The notes under the pieces were generated by a model, which saw nothing but the letters and a program-made list of their open reading frames with translations, did not search any database and had not been told where the DNA came from. The translations under genes were made by a program, and so were the position numbers. A DNA stretch of 64,000 nt, from the NCBI RefSeq assembly GCF_040529185.1, contig NZ_CP159510.1, positions 1,240,001 through 1,304,000 on the forward strand, in the 5' to 3' direction. The stretch's first letter is position 1; each line of letters opens with the position of its first letter. Positions 40,404 to 49,174 of the stretch are shown one piece after another. The DNA is from Sporolactobacillus sp. Y61 (GTDB taxonomy: Bacteria; Bacillota; Bacilli; Bacillales; Sporolactobacillaceae).

Positions 40404-41834
40404 CACTTCTTCGCTGATTAAATTGAATGAACCTGGAAATACTGGAAACTACCTAATTAAAAACGACAGGTGGTTTTCAAATGTTAGTAGAATTCAATGA
40501 CCTGGAAAACTTATTCCATATTACAGAACCCTGGTACGTTCATGACTGTATCTTCAACGAAAGCCAAAAAAAGTTGGATGTTTATTTAAAAGTCTACAAA
40601 GAAGCGCTGTTATCGTGTCCAAACTGTGGTGCCAGACACCAGCCGATCTATGATATTGCTGATTACGATCGTACGTGGAGGCATCTGAACTTTTTAGAAT
40701 ACCCCTGCTACATCCACGCGGAACATCCGAGGACAGATTGTAAAAAGTGTGGTAAAAAACAGCGGGTGAAAATTCCATGGGCCATCAAGCCCCGTGCGGG
40801 TTTTACCAAACTTTTTGATGCCTGGATTATGAAATTGGTTAAAGATATGCCGATGAACGCGGTCAGCCGTCTGGTCGGTGAACATGATACCCGACTATGG
40901 CGGATTCTGCATCATTATGTAGATCACGCTTTAGCTGTTCAGGACTTGTCCCAGGTGACAAAGATTAATACCGACGAGACCTCCTCAAAGCGCGGGCACA
41001 ATTATATTACGATCTTTGTGGATTCCGAAAAGAAAAATGTCATCCACGTCGCCAAAGGGAAAGATGCCGAGACCTGGAGAGCCTGTAAAGAAAAACTCGA
41101 AGCCCATGGGGGGCGTGTCCAAAACGTCACAGGAGTCTGTATGGATATGTCTCCAGCCTTTATTAAAGGGGCTTCCGACTACTTTCCGGACGCGTCGATT
41201 ACCTTTGACAAGTTCCATGTGATTCAGGAAGTCAACCGGGCGGTCGATGCCGTACGCCGGAACGAACGGAATCGTTGTGCCGATTTAAAGAATACGCGCT
41301 ATATCTGGCTGAAGAACGAGAAGAACCTGACGAAAAAGCAGAAAGAAACCCTCGATAAGTTGAAGGACTGCGAACTGGATACAGCCAAGACCTACCGCAT
41401 GCGCCTATGCCTTCAGGAGATCTACAAATATCCGGCTCAAATTGCACCGGCGGTGCTTGAAGACTGGTTCCAATGGGGTCTGCGCTGCCGGATTGCCCCC
41501 ATGGTGGATCTCGCAAAGACACTGAAAAAGCATTACGGCGGTGTGGTCAGGTGGTTCCAATCCCAACTCAACAATGGGATATTGGAAGGCCTCAACAGCC
41601 TATTCCAGGCCGCGAAGCGGAAAGCAAGAGGCTACTGCTCTGATAAGAATATCATCGCCATGGTCTATCTGCTTGCCGGGAAATTAGACTTCTCACAAAA
41701 ATAAAAGAACAGGCATCAGTACGGAGCCACGTATCGCTCACAACCGAACCCGTTCCCTTGTCCGATTTTCATAAATTATTTGGAAACTACTTTACCAAAC
41801 TCTGTCCTATTTCACGGATTTTAGCGAAGAGCCG
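40404..41834 (+). mobile_element. ISL3-family element
   Basis: A single intact transposase between imperfect ends (ACTTCTTCGCTGATTAAATTG on the left; inverted GGCTCTTCGCTAAAATC on the right). Boundaries are approximate. It lies just upstream of the duplicated lacC promoter. Confidence 0.7.
40481..41704 (+). CDS. ISL3-family transposase
   Basis: 407 residues, intact. The N-terminal zinc pair CPNCGARH and CKKCGKK is typical of ISL3 transposases. The DDE core is visible as KINTDETSSKRGHNYITIF, VTGVCMDMSPAFIKG, FDKFHVIQEVN and the C-terminal NNGILEGLNSLFQAAKRKARGY with the final Glu. CAGGTGG lies upstream of the ATG. Confidence 0.9.
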   Translation: MLVEFNDLENLFHITEPWYVHDCIFNESQKKLDVYLKVYKEALLSCPNCGARHQPIYDIADYDRTWRHLNFLEYPCYIHAEHPRTDCKKCGKKQRVKIPWAIKPRAGFTKLFDAWIMKLVKDMPMNAVSRLVGEHDTRLWRILHHYVDHALAVQDLSQVTKINTDETSSKRGHNYITIFVDSEKKNVIHVAKGKDAETWRACKEKLEAHGGRVQNVTGVCMDMSPAFIKGASDYFPDASITFDKFHVIQEVNRAVDAVRRNERNRCADLKNTRYIWLKNEKNLTKKQKETLDKLKDCELDTAKTYRMRLCLQEIYKYPAQIAPAVLEDWFQWGLRCRIAPMVDLAKTLKKHYGGVVRWFQSQLNNGILEGLNSLFQAAKRKARGYCSDKNIIAMVYLLAGKLDFSQK

Positions 41835-42033
41835 GTTTTTTATATGTAAAAGTAGGATTATATTTATCCTAGAATATTCATGGCCCGCGGTATGAACTTT
41901 ACTTGTCGTTGAGCCACCAAGGTTTACAGCGATTTTCATTTTTCACCTGAAAAGTGAAAAAAGGAAATGAAAAAGGAGCTCATTCCTTGTATGATTAAGT
42001 TAAGCGAAACCAAACATACAGGGGGCTCCTCAT

Positions 42034-43361
42034 ATGTGCAGTGTAAAGGAATCAACGTTCCACTTCAATGAAAAGATTATGGCCAGTTTCTCAGGCGGCG
42101 TGCTTTCTTCCGATTCCGGCTTATCACTTTATCGAGAATTCGATGAAAAGACCGGCTTCAGTGAGTTGATCCAGGAAAAACTGTACGTGAACGATCCTGT
42201 CGCTCATGCCAGGCACACCAACCCAAAGGTGGTGATTCAGAAAATCTATCAGCACCTGGCTGGCTATCACACCGACGACCAGGCCGATGAGTTGGGAACA
42301 GATCCCATATTTACGACCCTGCTTGAGAAGAAGCACCTGGCTTCCCAACCGCGGCTGTCCCGCTTTAATCAACGCGTGGATGCCGACACCGTTCAATCGC
42401 TGGAAGCCGTCAATCAAGCTTACCTGGATCGACTCTATGCCCTCAGGCCCAGTCAGCAGGTAGTGCTTGACGTGGATTCAGCCAATTTTGAGACCGCCGG
42501 GCATCAGGAAGGGACGGCCTACAATGCCCATTACCAGGACACCGGCTACCATCCGCTTCTCCTGTTTGACTCGCTGACCGGCTACTGCCTGAAAGCCGAA
42601 CTACGTTCCGGCAATGTCTACACCTCCCGTGGTGTCGTCGATTTTATCCGTCCGGTGCTGGCACACTATCGCTCGCTCAATCCCGGACAGGATCTGGCCG
42701 TCCGGGAGACAGTGGCTTCGCCGTTCCCGGGCTGTACAGCTTGTGTGAGGAAAAAGAGGTTTTTTACGCCATCCGTTTGAAGGCCAACCCCCGGTTGGCT
42801 GAAAAAGCACAGCGGCTTGTGGAAGCCCGTCAGAAAAAGCACGCCATGCCAGTCGGTTCTTCAGTCGTGTTTTATCGTGAATTTCAGTACCAGGCGGCTT
42901 CCTGGGATCAGGCCCGGCGAGTTGTTGTGAAACTGGAGCGCCCGGAAGGTGAGCTCTTTTTCCAGCCGACCTTTATTGTCACGAATATGAGCCTTCCCGC
43001 TAAACGCGTCATTAAATTCTATCAAAACCGGGGCACGATGGAAAACCTGATCAAGGAAGGCAAGAACGGTTTTGCCTTTGATCAGCTGAGCAGCACCCGT
43101 TTTGAAGCCAACGCGGTGAAACTGCAGATTCGTATGCTGGCAAGCAATATTGAAGCCGGGTTTCGCCTGCTCTGTCTGCCGAAATCCGCTAAAAAGAAGC
43201 GGCTTTGTATGGATACTGTGCGCCTTCGCCTGATCAAGATTGCCGGCAGGCTCGTTCATTCCGGCCGTTCGCTCATTTTCCAACTCTGCAGTCACTGTCT
43301 TTACCAAAAGGCCTTCCGGCAGACGCTGGATCAAATCCATCGGTTGCCGGCATTGGCATAG
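42034..43361 (+). pseudogene. IS1380-family transposase, one frameshift
   Basis: Two frames join to a full ~440-residue IS1380 transposase. The first (FSGGVLSSDSGLSLYREFD, LDVDSANFETAGHQEGTAYN) holds the first Asp, and the second starts in GLYSLCEEKEVFYAIRLKAN and ends with YQNRGTMENLIKEGKNGFA, containing the final Glu. The break lies in a G run at about 42703-42708 (VRGDSGFA is split), where one G seems missing. Flanking IS ends probably extend to about 41870 and 43490. Confidence 0.85.
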
Positions 43362-43809
43362 TGTCCAGACCATCAATCTTAAAAAATTCAGAATTTCTGT
43401 TGGAAACGACGGGATTCGTCTGCCCTGAAAACGAGAAAATGGCTTTCCGCATGTTCCATGCGGGCCAACAGGCATTCAAAATCATCGTTTAGTTGTTCAC
43501 TTAGTAAAAATCTGTAAAATCCCTTGCGAAATCACCACTTAAACTATAGAAAATAAGCTGCTATGAATAATTCAGGTTTATATTATAATGACTACTACAC
43601 AAAATGTGGGAAACTATAGGCTTTTCATCTGATTCTCGTAAAAGTTACCTCGGGCCAAGCTTCCTTACTCCGGAAAAAGCCGTGGCAGAGCATCTTATTA
43701 TTTCCCATACCCGGAATAAACTGTACTCAAAGAAGATTATTGACCTGGTACTGTTAATAATTAAGATGCTAATACTAGTAAATGCACCATATCTAGTCAT
43801 GAATTTTAC
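43362..43809. other. Gap between IS1380 remnant and lacR
   Basis: The left ~130 bp are probably the IS1380 right end. The rest is AT-rich with no gene I can support; the region just after the lacR stop shows no clear terminator. Confidence 0.4.
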
Positions 43810-44559
43810 TTACAGTACCTTAGTAAAATGTTCATAGTATTGTTTCTGGGCCTCTGTGATTTTACTATCTGTTATCAAAGCATTAATGTTTTTTAAACTA
43901 TAGAATGTGTAAAGTGCACTGATTTCAAGTTTTGAAAAATCGGAAACAATATAGCGCTGTTCAGCGTTATCCAGAATTAATTGATTACCCTGACCTTCAT
44001 CTTCGTATGTGGTGGTCACATTAATCCCCGTGATACCATTTGTCCCAATAAAAGCTTTAGCAACCCTGAACTGCCGTATCATATCGTTGGCAAAAACACC
44101 GTAAAAAGTATCGGTGCTGTGTCGATATCGACCACCGATAAGGATTGTTGATTGAAAATTGCGTTCCTGCAGCCGGTTAAAAATAGAAAGTGAGTTGGTA
44201 ATCAAAGTCATATCAACAGTGGGCAACAAATCTACTATATACCCAATGGTTGTCCCGCTCCCAAGAAAAACAATATCATGTTCATCTAGTAGATTTACAC
44301 ATTTTTGAGCAATTTCTTTTTTTTCTTCAATATGAATTTGTGCTTTCTTTTCATGACTGATTACTGAATATGATGAAAAACCAGCTTTTCTTGCACCTCC
44401 GTGCATACGTACAAGTTGCCCCTTGTCTTCCAGCTCTTTTAGATCCCGACGAATAGTCATTTCTGTCACCTGTAAATCTTTGGATAATTGTGCTACTTCA
44501 ACACTTTTATTTGTATTAAGGATGGAAAGAATGGCTTCCTGTCTTCTTACTTTAAGCAT
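43810..44559 (-). CDS. lacR: Lactose PTS repressor, DeoR family
   Basis: 249 residues. The DeoR-type helix-turn-helix (RRQEAILSILNTNKSVEVAQ, LQVTEMTIRRDLKELEDKGQ) is followed by a phosphosugar-binding domain (HDIVFLGSGTTIGYI, MTLITNSLSIFNRL). It is divergent from lacC and the lac operon, the usual place of LacR. The expected inducer is tagatose-6-phosphate. The 143-bp divergent region contains the lacC promoter. Confidence 0.9.
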   Translation of the reverse strand: MLKVRRQEAILSILNTNKSVEVAQLSKDLQVTEMTIRRDLKELEDKGQLVRMHGGARKAGFSSYSVISHEKKAQIHIEEKKEIAQKCVNLLDEHDIVFLGSGTTIGYIVDLLPTVDMTLITNSLSIFNRLQERNFQSTILIGGRYRHSTDTFYGVFANDMIRQFRVAKAFIGTNGITGINVTTTYEDEGQGNQLILDNAEQRYIVSDFSKLEISALYTFYSLKNINALITDSKITEAQKQYYEHFTKVL

Positions 44560-44623
44560 GCATGCTCACTCCGTCTGAATGATATATTTGACAAAGGAAA
44601 ACTTAATAAATGGGATATAGTTA

Positions 44624-44651
44624 TTGACATTTTATTATACAGTTATACTAT
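44624..44651 (+). promoter_or_regulatory. Promoter of lac operon lacC
   Basis: TTGACA, a 16-bp spacer and TACTAT. The block TTTACATTATAGAACATAA that follows is also present before the duplicated lacC and is the best candidate for LacR binding. Confidence 0.55.
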
Positions 44652-44924
44652 TTACATTATAGAACATAAAAAAACAAAATAAAACAGATAGGAGAAAGAT
44701 TAATGATTTTAACCATTACTTTAAATCCGTCAATCGACATGAATTATCACATTGATAAACTAAAAATTAATCAAGTCAATAGAACCGGAAATCCAATTAT
44801 GACAGCTGGAGGTAAGGGATTAAACGTTACTCGGGTAATCCATCAGAATGATGAACCAGTTATGGCCACAGGTTTTCTCGGTGGAATAACCGGTACCTAT
44901 ATTGCCCAACAACCTGGATTCCCA

Positions 44925-46535
44925 TTACACATCACTAGGTAACGGGATGTCCAGAGCTTTATAAATATACTTCTGATCATTCAAAATTTCGCCAACTCTC
45001 AGCGCGCTGCCCGGAGATTCAAAGGCCTCGATCACATCCAATTTATCGAGTAGGGATTGGAGAGTGTAATCTTTGAAAAGCTTTTGCGCCTGCATTTTTG
45101 TCTTGATGTGTGCAAGCAGGATCAATCCAACAAAACCCACAAAAAGCTTTCCGTCTAAAGTGGCTTCTGATGAAACCAGCATGCGACGCAAGTTCATCCG
45201 TTCTTTTATGTCCCCAAAGCACTTTTCAATGGGGTCTTTCCCCCGATAGATCTCCAGTGCCTGGATCGCATCCATTTTTTCATTGGAAAGCAATGAGAAA
45301 TACCCGTAATAGCGCTTGGCTTTCTCGACTGCCTGATGATTCACTGTAATCTGCACGCCTCGCTTAGGTGTTGATTTAACCGTGAAATACTTTTTGTAAA
45401 ACGCTTCATGTTCCGGAACGCGCTTACCGGTTTTCAGCTCTTGATGATGGCGCATCAGCTTGCGATCGAATTTTTTTTGATCTTCGGCCGCCTGATCGAC
45501 ATTATAGTAAAGATGCAGATAGACCCGGCGCTTCGCTTTGATGCGATCTCCTTTATACGGCCGATCCTGTGTATAGTTCCAGTTTGTTCTCACCGTCAAG
45601 GCGTAAAGATCGTACTGCTCATTCAAATTTTCGAAGGTGTCCAGCCCATCATAGACTTTATCCAGTTCTTTACGCACCCAGGATAATGAGGTACGGACAG
45701 AAATCAAAAACTTCAGATGTTTCTTCATCAAGGCATTGATATTTGCCTCACTGTAAAAGCCTCGATCCATCACCAGTTTGATCTTTTCAAAGCCGAGGGC
45801 TTTGAAATCACCTAAAAGATTCAGGACCGTCTTGACATCGGGAATATTTCCAGCCAATTTCCGATAATAAAAAGGCAGCCCGCTTGTTTCACCAAAGATC
45901 AGGGCTAAGTTGATTTGAGGAAGGCGATCATCTTCCTTGTTCTTGCCATAGGCGACCTGTTTCAGCACCTCTGAATAGCTGGAGATACTGGTCGTGTCAT
46001 AAGCCCAATATTCATTCTCCTGGCAACGCTTCTTGCAACATGAGAAAAACCGGTTCCTGCCTTCTTCAGAGAGGGATGAAAAAACAGTACTGCTTCGCTG
46101 AGAAGTCACGTTTTTCCCGTACGGATGCTTATGTAAATGATCCCATTTCTCAAAGCGACTCAGAGGACTTGGGTGTTCCAGAATCATATAATAGGCAATC
46201 GACAGAATCTGTTGATAGTGTCTCGGGAAACAGTGCTTGAGATCCTCTGTGAGGCCCAACTGTTCACCGATTTGATCCAGCAGATAGGTGGCTCCATAGA
46301 AAACACGCCTCGCTTTGGTGGCAGGAACAGGCCCACGTTTTTGCTTTTTTTCAGAGGTTTGCTTTCGACGTTTCCCACGACCGTCAGTCGGAACGATTTT
46401 ACCGGTCTTTTCATCGACACGACCAATGAGTTTGCGCCGCGAACGCGGTTGTTTCTTCTCCTTATCCCAGTAAGATTCTGACTTATAGGCATAGGTGAGG
46501 CCGCTGCGTTTGTCCTTTTGTTTGATGATCACCAT
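44925..46535 (-). CDS. Type C IS transposase
   Basis: 536 residues from the ATG with AGGAG 9 nt upstream (a TTG three codons earlier is less likely). It is roughly half identical to the type B enzyme: AYDTTSISSYSEVLKQ, KLVMDRGFYSEANINA, DPIEKCFGDIKERMNLRR. These carry the DDE residues. The gene is intact and recently inserted, given the perfect target duplication. Confidence 0.9.
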   Translation of the reverse strand: MVIIKQKDKRSGLTYAYKSESYWDKEKKQPRSRRKLIGRVDEKTGKIVPTDGRGKRRKQTSEKKQKRGPVPATKARRVFYGATYLLDQIGEQLGLTEDLKHCFPRHYQQILSIAYYMILEHPSPLSRFEKWDHLHKHPYGKNVTSQRSSTVFSSLSEEGRNRFFSCCKKRCQENEYWAYDTTSISSYSEVLKQVAYGKNKEDDRLPQINLALIFGETSGLPFYYRKLAGNIPDVKTVLNLLGDFKALGFEKIKLVMDRGFYSEANINALMKKHLKFLISVRTSLSWVRKELDKVYDGLDTFENLNEQYDLYALTVRTNWNYTQDRPYKGDRIKAKRRVYLHLYYNVDQAAEDQKKFDRKLMRHHQELKTGKRVPEHEAFYKKYFTVKSTPKRGVQITVNHQAVEKAKRYYGYFSLLSNEKMDAIQALEIYRGKDPIEKCFGDIKERMNLRRMLVSSEATLDGKLFVGFVGLILLAHIKTKMQAQKLFKDYTLQSLLDKLDVIEAFESPGSALRVGEILNDQKYIYKALDIPLPSDV

Positions 46536-46547
46536 CTTGGTCAACTC

Positions 46548-46576
46548 CTAGTGATGTAATTATAATACATCACTAG
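46548..46576. promoter_or_regulatory. 29-bp palindromic promoter of type C IS
   Basis: CTAGTGATGTA and TACATCACTAG arms surround an AT centre holding the -10 box TATAAT (minus strand). The half-site CATCACTAGG is found again near the other IS end (about 44930). Confidence 0.75.
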
Positions 46577-47589
46577 GTATAAGTAAAATGAAAGGGATCA
46601 CAAGCACCTGTGCAATCGGCTTTATGATACCTTTAGGCAAATCATAGTGTGGAGATACGGGAATCTAGGCAACAACTAGATCGTCAAGGGATCAAGCATA
46701 GTTTTATAAAAATACGGCAAAACACTCGGCACTGTCTGGCGCTGATGCATGAAGGAAATCAAACGGAAGTGCTGGAAAGTGGACCAGAGATATCGATGGA
46801 CGAGAGTGAATTGTTTATTGAGAACTATAAAAAATTACTTAATCTGTGTAACGTGGTAGTAGCATCAGGTAGCATTCCGGCAGGGCCTGGGACTGCCTTT
46901 TATCGGCGATTAATTAGTTTAGCCAACAAAAAGGGGAGAAAGTTTATTCTTGATACAAGTGGGGATGCACTAAAAGAGGGGATAAAAGCTCATCCTTTTT
47001 TGATTAAGCCTAATCTGCATGAGATAGAATTGCTTCTTAAGGTAAAAATAGAAACAGAGGAAGAACTAATTAATGCGGTTCAGAGACTTGCACAAAAAGG
47101 TCCCGAAAATGTCGTTATATCACTTGGAGATAAGGGTGCTATTGGTATATTAAACAATGTATTGTACCGGATCCGCGCGGCTAAAATTCATGCAGTAAGT
47201 GCGGTTGGTTCCGGAGATTCTATGGTAGCTGGGCTTGCTCTTGGTATTGCACGCGGATATAACGCTAAGAAATTGCTGGCTCTGGGTAGTTGCTTTGGGG
47301 CACTAAATGCACTGGAATCGGAAACGGGATATATTGACGTAAATCGTATCCGGGAATTCATGGATAAAACAGAAGTGACCAGTTTGTAAATATATAGATA
47401 ATTAAAAAATTGAAAAAAGTAAATGGCCGTGATTAAACAAATTATTCCATTGATATTGTTCTAATATGTTTTTTAATGTTATATGGTCATCCAATATTAA
47501 TCATTTTTCATAAATTATGTGATGTATCACGGGTGGATTGGTCTGATTATTAATATGAAAACTTTTACTTAAGGCTAAAAACAATACGA

Positions 47590-47626
47590 TGTAAGCGTTG
47601 ACAAATGAATTAATCGATGTTACATT
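47590..47626 (+). promoter_or_regulatory. cre site overlapping lacA promoter
   Basis: TGTAAGCGTTGACA (47590-47603) fits the cre consensus TGWAANCGNTNWCA at every position. Its end is the -35 box TTGACA; a 17-bp spacer and TACATT follow. CcpA bound here would block RNA polymerase directly. Confidence 0.8.
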
Positions 47627-47697
47627 ATCTATGAAAACAAAAACAAACAAATTGAAACATATTAACACTGATATTCTTTGTATGGGAGGTAAGTTTG

Positions 47698-48150
47698 ATG
47701 AGGGTTATTATAGGTGCAGACAAAGATGGTGCACATGCTAAAAATGAGTTGATCAAGTTACTAAAAGAAAAGGGATACGACATCTTCGATGTTTCCAGCG
47801 AGAAGCAGGATGGTGTTGATTTAGCAGTAACTGTGGCAAGAGAGACGCTTGCAGAAACCGACAATGGGAAGGACAAGAGTGAGAACGCCTCTAGAGGTAT
47901 TGTAATCACAAAATGGGGAATCGATGCATTTATGGCGGCAAATAAGTTGAAATACGTCATCGCAGCAAATGTTTCGGATGAGCATTCGGCACGAATGACA
48001 CGTCGGCACAACGGAGCGTTGATGATTACATTAGGTACTGCAGTTGTTGGATCGGAACTGTTGAAGAACTGTGTTAAAGCGTATCTTGAAGCTCCCTTTG
48101 ATGCTGGTCGCCACATGGTACGGATTGATATGGTTAATAAAATGGCGTGA
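47698..48150 (+). CDS. lacA: Galactose-6-phosphate isomerase subunit LacA
   Basis: 150 residues; GGGAGGT precedes the ATG. RpiB/LacAB fold: MRVIIGADKDGAHAKNELIK, GIVITKWGIDAFMAANKLK, VSDEHSARMTRRHNGALM. With LacB it isomerises galactose-6-phosphate to tagatose-6-phosphate. Its stop overlaps a region just 32 bp before the lacB start, so the two are made together. It has its own promoter with a cre site, despite lying downstream of lacC. Confidence 0.93.
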   Translation: MRVIIGADKDGAHAKNELIKLLKEKGYDIFDVSSEKQDGVDLAVTVARETLAETDNGKDKSENASRGIVITKWGIDAFMAANKLKYVIAANVSDEHSARMTRRHNGALMITLGTAVVGSELLKNCVKAYLEAPFDAGRHMVRIDMVNKMA

Positions 48151-48182
48151 TTTTTAGAAATAAGAAGGAGGAGCAAACGATT

Positions 48183-48710
48183 ATGGAAAAAACAGTTATT
48201 TCAGTTGGTAATGATCATATTGTAACGGGAACGAAAGAGCGATTAACAGAGCATTTGAAACAAAAAGGTTATGAAGTGATAGATAACGGGACATATGATA
48301 AATTGCGTACTCATTACCCGATTTTTGGCAAGAAAGCAGCAGAAAAAGTGGTAAGTGGTGAAGCAAAATTTGGAGTTGTTCTTTGTGGAACGGGTGTTGG
48401 TATTAGTTCTTCAGCATCCAAAGTACCAGGTGCTCGTGTTGCTCTGGTCAGTGACATTTCGGAGGCGGTTTATGCACGGAAAGCACTTAATGCAAACATC
48501 ATAGCAGTTGGAGGGCATATTACAGGAATTGATCTAATTAAAGCAATTGTTGATAAATTTATAACGACTGAATATGAGAGAACACCTGAACATGATACAT
48601 TAATCAAAAAAATTGACGCGCTGGAAGACCAAAAACCCGAACAAACTGGAAACGAACATTTCTTTGATGAATTTGAGAAGAAATGGGAAGAAGGTTATTA
48701 TCACGATTAA
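48183..48710 (+). CDS. lacB: Galactose-6-phosphate isomerase subunit LacB
   Basis: 175 residues with AAGGAGG upstream. VISVGNDHIVTGTKERLTEH, GVVLCGTGVGISSSASKVPG (the Cys of the RpiB-type active site) and ISEAVYARKALNANIIAVGG are typical LacB motifs. It partners LacA. lacF begins 113 bp downstream. Confidence 0.94.
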   Translation: MEKTVISVGNDHIVTGTKERLTEHLKQKGYEVIDNGTYDKLRTHYPIFGKKAAEKVVSGEAKFGVVLCGTGVGISSSASKVPGARVALVSDISEAVYARKALNANIIAVGGHITGIDLIKAIVDKFITTEYERTPEHDTLIKKIDALEDQKPEQTGNEHFFDEFEKKWEEGYYHD

Positions 48711-48823
48711 TGGCAAAGTTACATTTTGTGTTAGCACTCATTATTTCGATTTCTAGGACATTATCCTATAACTGCATGGCAATCTTTGGTGTAGTATTCC
48801 AACAAGATAAGGAGTGATTAGAA

Positions 48824-49144
48824 ATGAATAGAGAAGATAATGCAATGGTAGGCTTTACAATTGTTGCTTATGCAGGGGATGCAAAGACTTTTCTTTTAAA
48901 AGCACTGGATAGGGCAAAAAATGGGGAGTATGAAGATGCAGAAAAATTATTGAAACAGGCAGATGAATCGATTAAAGAAGCACATCAGGAACAGACAAAA
49001 GTGCTAGCCAATGAAGCTGGTGGATCAGATGACCAGATCAGTTTTATTATGATTCATGGTCAGGACACATTGATGACAACGATGATGCTTCGCGATATGG
49101 CAAAATATTTTATTGATCTATATAAAAAAGTAAATAAGGCATGA
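48824..49144 (+). CDS. lacF: Lactose PTS EIIA
   Basis: 106 residues, usual size; AAGGAG upstream. The phosphorylation-site region MIHGQDTLMTTMMLRDMAK carries the conserved His of lactose/cellobiose-type EIIA. A helical trimer protein that passes phosphate from HPr to LacE. Confidence 0.94.
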   Translation: MNREDNAMVGFTIVAYAGDAKTFLLKALDRAKNGEYEDAEKLLKQADESIKEAHQEQTKVLANEAGGSDDQISFIMIHGQDTLMTTMMLRDMAKYFIDLYKKVNKA

Positions 49145-49174
49145 ATAATAGAACAGTGATTGGAGAAATGGAAA

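Larger units (their letters stand above)
44913..46669 (-). mobile_element. Type C insertion sequence inside lacC
   Basis: 1,757 bp with 11-bp ends CCTGGATTCCC and CCTAGATTCCC (inverted) and a 6-bp target duplication CAACAA at 44907-44912 and 46670-46675. Its termini and transposase are related to the type B element. Confidence 0.92.
44703..47389 (+). pseudogene. lacC: lacC of the lac operon, split by IS insertion
   Basis: The first ~69 codons (to GGITGTYIAQQ) and the remaining ~240 codons (QQLDRQGIKHSFIKI to DKTEVTSL) are separated by a 1,757-bp element. The target CAACAA is repeated at both junctions. Otherwise both parts are open and near-identical to the duplicate at 39.4 kb. It would encode tagatose-6-phosphate kinase. 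Polar effects may be bypassed by the promoter before lacA. Confidence 0.92.

Noticed and set aside
43604..43837. Short plus-strand frame of 77 codons beside lacR
   Set aside because: It overlaps the lacR 3' end, has no ribosome site and shows no family features.
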